Assembly (NCBI GenBank): GCA_903883645.1
Contig: CAISBR010000109.1
Coordinates: 1-35,823 of the forward strand
Reading direction: 5' to 3'
DNA length: 35,823 bases
DNA from: an uncultured Myxococcales bacterium
GTDB taxonomy: Bacteria > Myxococcota_A > UBA9042
Shown here: positions 35,026 through 35,823 of the stretch, piece after piece
How the letters are laid out: the number at the start of each line of letters is the position of its first letter
Position numbering within the stretch: the first letter of the stretch is position 1
The notes under the pieces: model-generated
What the model was told of the DNA's origin: nothing
What the model saw: only the letters and a program-made list of their open reading frames with translations
Database searches by the model: none
Program-made: the position numbers and the translations under genes

Positions 35026-35058
35026 AGGAAGGCACCCTTATTCTACTGCCTGAAATTA
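35026..35058 (-). repeat. REP-like element, copy k
   Basis: Minus-oriented copy: AATTTCAGGC, GTAGAA (TTCTAC at 35041-35046), AAGG-GTG-CCTT, and an outer TAGA/TCTA arm separated by a 2-base internal loop. It fills the 48-bp gap between converging genes; the TAA stop of the phosphoesterase gene falls at its edge (35056-35058). Confidence 0.88.
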
Positions 35059-35823
35059 TTCATCAAGTAAGACGACCTCGATCGGGTCACCGCGCGTAGG
35101 CTGCCAACTGAGCAGCTCGCCCTCCTGCCGGCGGATGCGCAAGAAGGTGTACTGTACCCGGTCGCGCGGCAGCAACACATCGTGGGTAAAGACTGCGATC
35201 CAAGTGCCAGTATTGTAATACCAACCGCGCGACGTCGGCTGATTCAGTCGGGTCACGGTCTCGTCGTGCGTGTGGCCAAAGGCGACGAGCGGCACGCCGA
35301 TCTGGGCGGCGATCCGGGCGGCAGCTTCGGGCAGCGGGTTCGGCTCGTCGGCCGGGCGGTCGCGCAGCAGCAGCAGCATACCGCCTGCAGTCAAACCGCT
35401 GAAAAATAGAAAGGTCATCGCCACAAACCACATCGTCTTGGCGGCCAGGCCCAGCTGCGCAGTCTGCAGAAGGTCGAGCGCTTGGAACCACAGCGCCGCC
35501 ACCATAAGCGTACCGAGCACGGCAATCAGCATGGCACGCAACAGGTTACGGGTAATCGATTGGACGGCTGCCACCACGTCGCCGCGCAGTTGTTTATGCG
35601 CTTCGATGCGGTGCAGGTGGTCACCCAGGCCGCTCGACTCGGCCAGCGCCGCCAGCTCGGCCGCGTGCACTTGCGGCAGTGCGTTGGGCGGCTGCAGCTT
35701 GCGCAGGGCAATGCGTCGCAACCAGCGAATCGCAAAGGGTAGATGCCGCGTGGCGGCCCGTACCAGCAGCCCTGGATTGTTGAGCAGCAGCCAGCGCCCG
35801 TAGCGAAAATTGGCTCGCGACGA
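35056..35823 (-). CDS. metallophosphoesterase with transmembrane hairpin, 5' end cut
   Basis: The frame is open to the right edge, so the N-terminus with the first metal motifs lies outside the window; 255 residues are visible. The start reads ANFRYGRWLLLNNPGLLVRAATRHLPFAIRW, a linker. Two strongly hydrophobic segments follow (MLIAVLGTLMVAALWF and MWFVAMTFLFFSGLTAGGMLLLL). Then come VPLVAFGHTHDETV and GWYYNTGTWIAVF, the GHTH motif and following strand of calcineurin-like phosphoesterases. The catalytic domain is therefore interrupted by a membrane hairpin before its last metal motif. This differs from soluble LpxH-like enzymes; the substrate is unknown. A TTG-started frame at 35721 is not the true start, as similar sequence continues upstream. 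Confidence 0.8.
   Translation of the reverse strand, partial: SSRANFRYGRWLLLNNPGLLVRAATRHLPFAIRWLRRIALRKLQPPNALPQVHAAELAALAESSGLGDHLHRIEAHKQLRGDVVAAVQSITRNLLRAMLIAVLGTLMVAALWFQALDLLQTAQLGLAAKTMWFVAMTFLFFSGLTAGGMLLLLRDRPADEPNPLPEAAARIAAQIGVPLVAFGHTHDETVTRLNQPTSRGWYYNTGTWIAVFTHDVLLPRDRVQYTFLRIRRQEGELLSWQPTRGDPIEVVLLDE

Noticed and set aside
14442..35058. Integron attC sites as an explanation of the GTAGAA repeats
   Set aside because: Copies point both ways, paired copies are direct rather than inverted, no GTTRRRY-type core is present, and there is no integrase.

Overview
This 35.8 kb, GC-rich window looks like a chromosomal stretch from a Gram-negative bacterium of the Myxococcota / former Deltaproteobacteria type. 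That is an inference. It rests on many secreted lipoproteins with Asp/Ala-rich linkers and Cys-rich CDDGN-type repeats, an outer-membrane beta-barrel, and eukaryote-like modules (EGF, somatomedin B, NHL propellers, CAP). No rRNA, tRNA, CRISPR array, phage or plasmid gene was seen. About 20 genes are supported, and ten of them begin with a lipoprotein signal peptide.

Left part (1-14.45 kb): a Cys-rich lipoprotein with two jelly-roll-like domains, a small YajG-like lipoprotein, an outer-membrane barrel, a beta-propeller-like lipoprotein, and a 2342-residue lipoprotein with three alternating Cys-rich and six-bladed NHL propeller modules.

Middle (14.6-27.2 kb): a PHP-domain lipoprotein, an IS200-like Y1 transposase of the RAYT type, an EGF/somatomedin-B lipoprotein, an RlmI-like methyltransferase, a fadH-SDR pair with overlapping ends, an HExxH protein resembling aKG-HExxH peptide beta-hydroxylases, a glutathione peroxidase lipoprotein and a PAF-acetylhydrolase-like lipoprotein.

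Right part (27.6-35.8 kb): a RhlE-type DEAD-box helicase, a Cys-rich lipoprotein followed by a membrane protein with a repeated domain, a P-loop kinase-like protein, a CAP lipoprotein and a metallophosphoesterase cut by the window edge.

The most interesting signal is a family of at least eleven ~33-bp dispersed repeats, all to the right of 14.4 kb and essentially all between genes. Each has an upstream TTTCA-like box, an invariant GTAGAA and a short imperfect palindrome (consensus AAGGSTGCCTT). The GTAG followed by a hairpin is the signature of REP elements, and the only transposase in the window is a RAYT, the enzyme class that acts on such elements. It is flanked by inverted copies of the same repeat. 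Three pairs of copies lie in direct orientation with GTAG-to-GTAG spacings of 132, 136 and 133 bp. Several genes end inside a copy, so the repeat supplies their stop codon and last residues. I read this as a REP-RAYT system of an apparently lineage-specific type.
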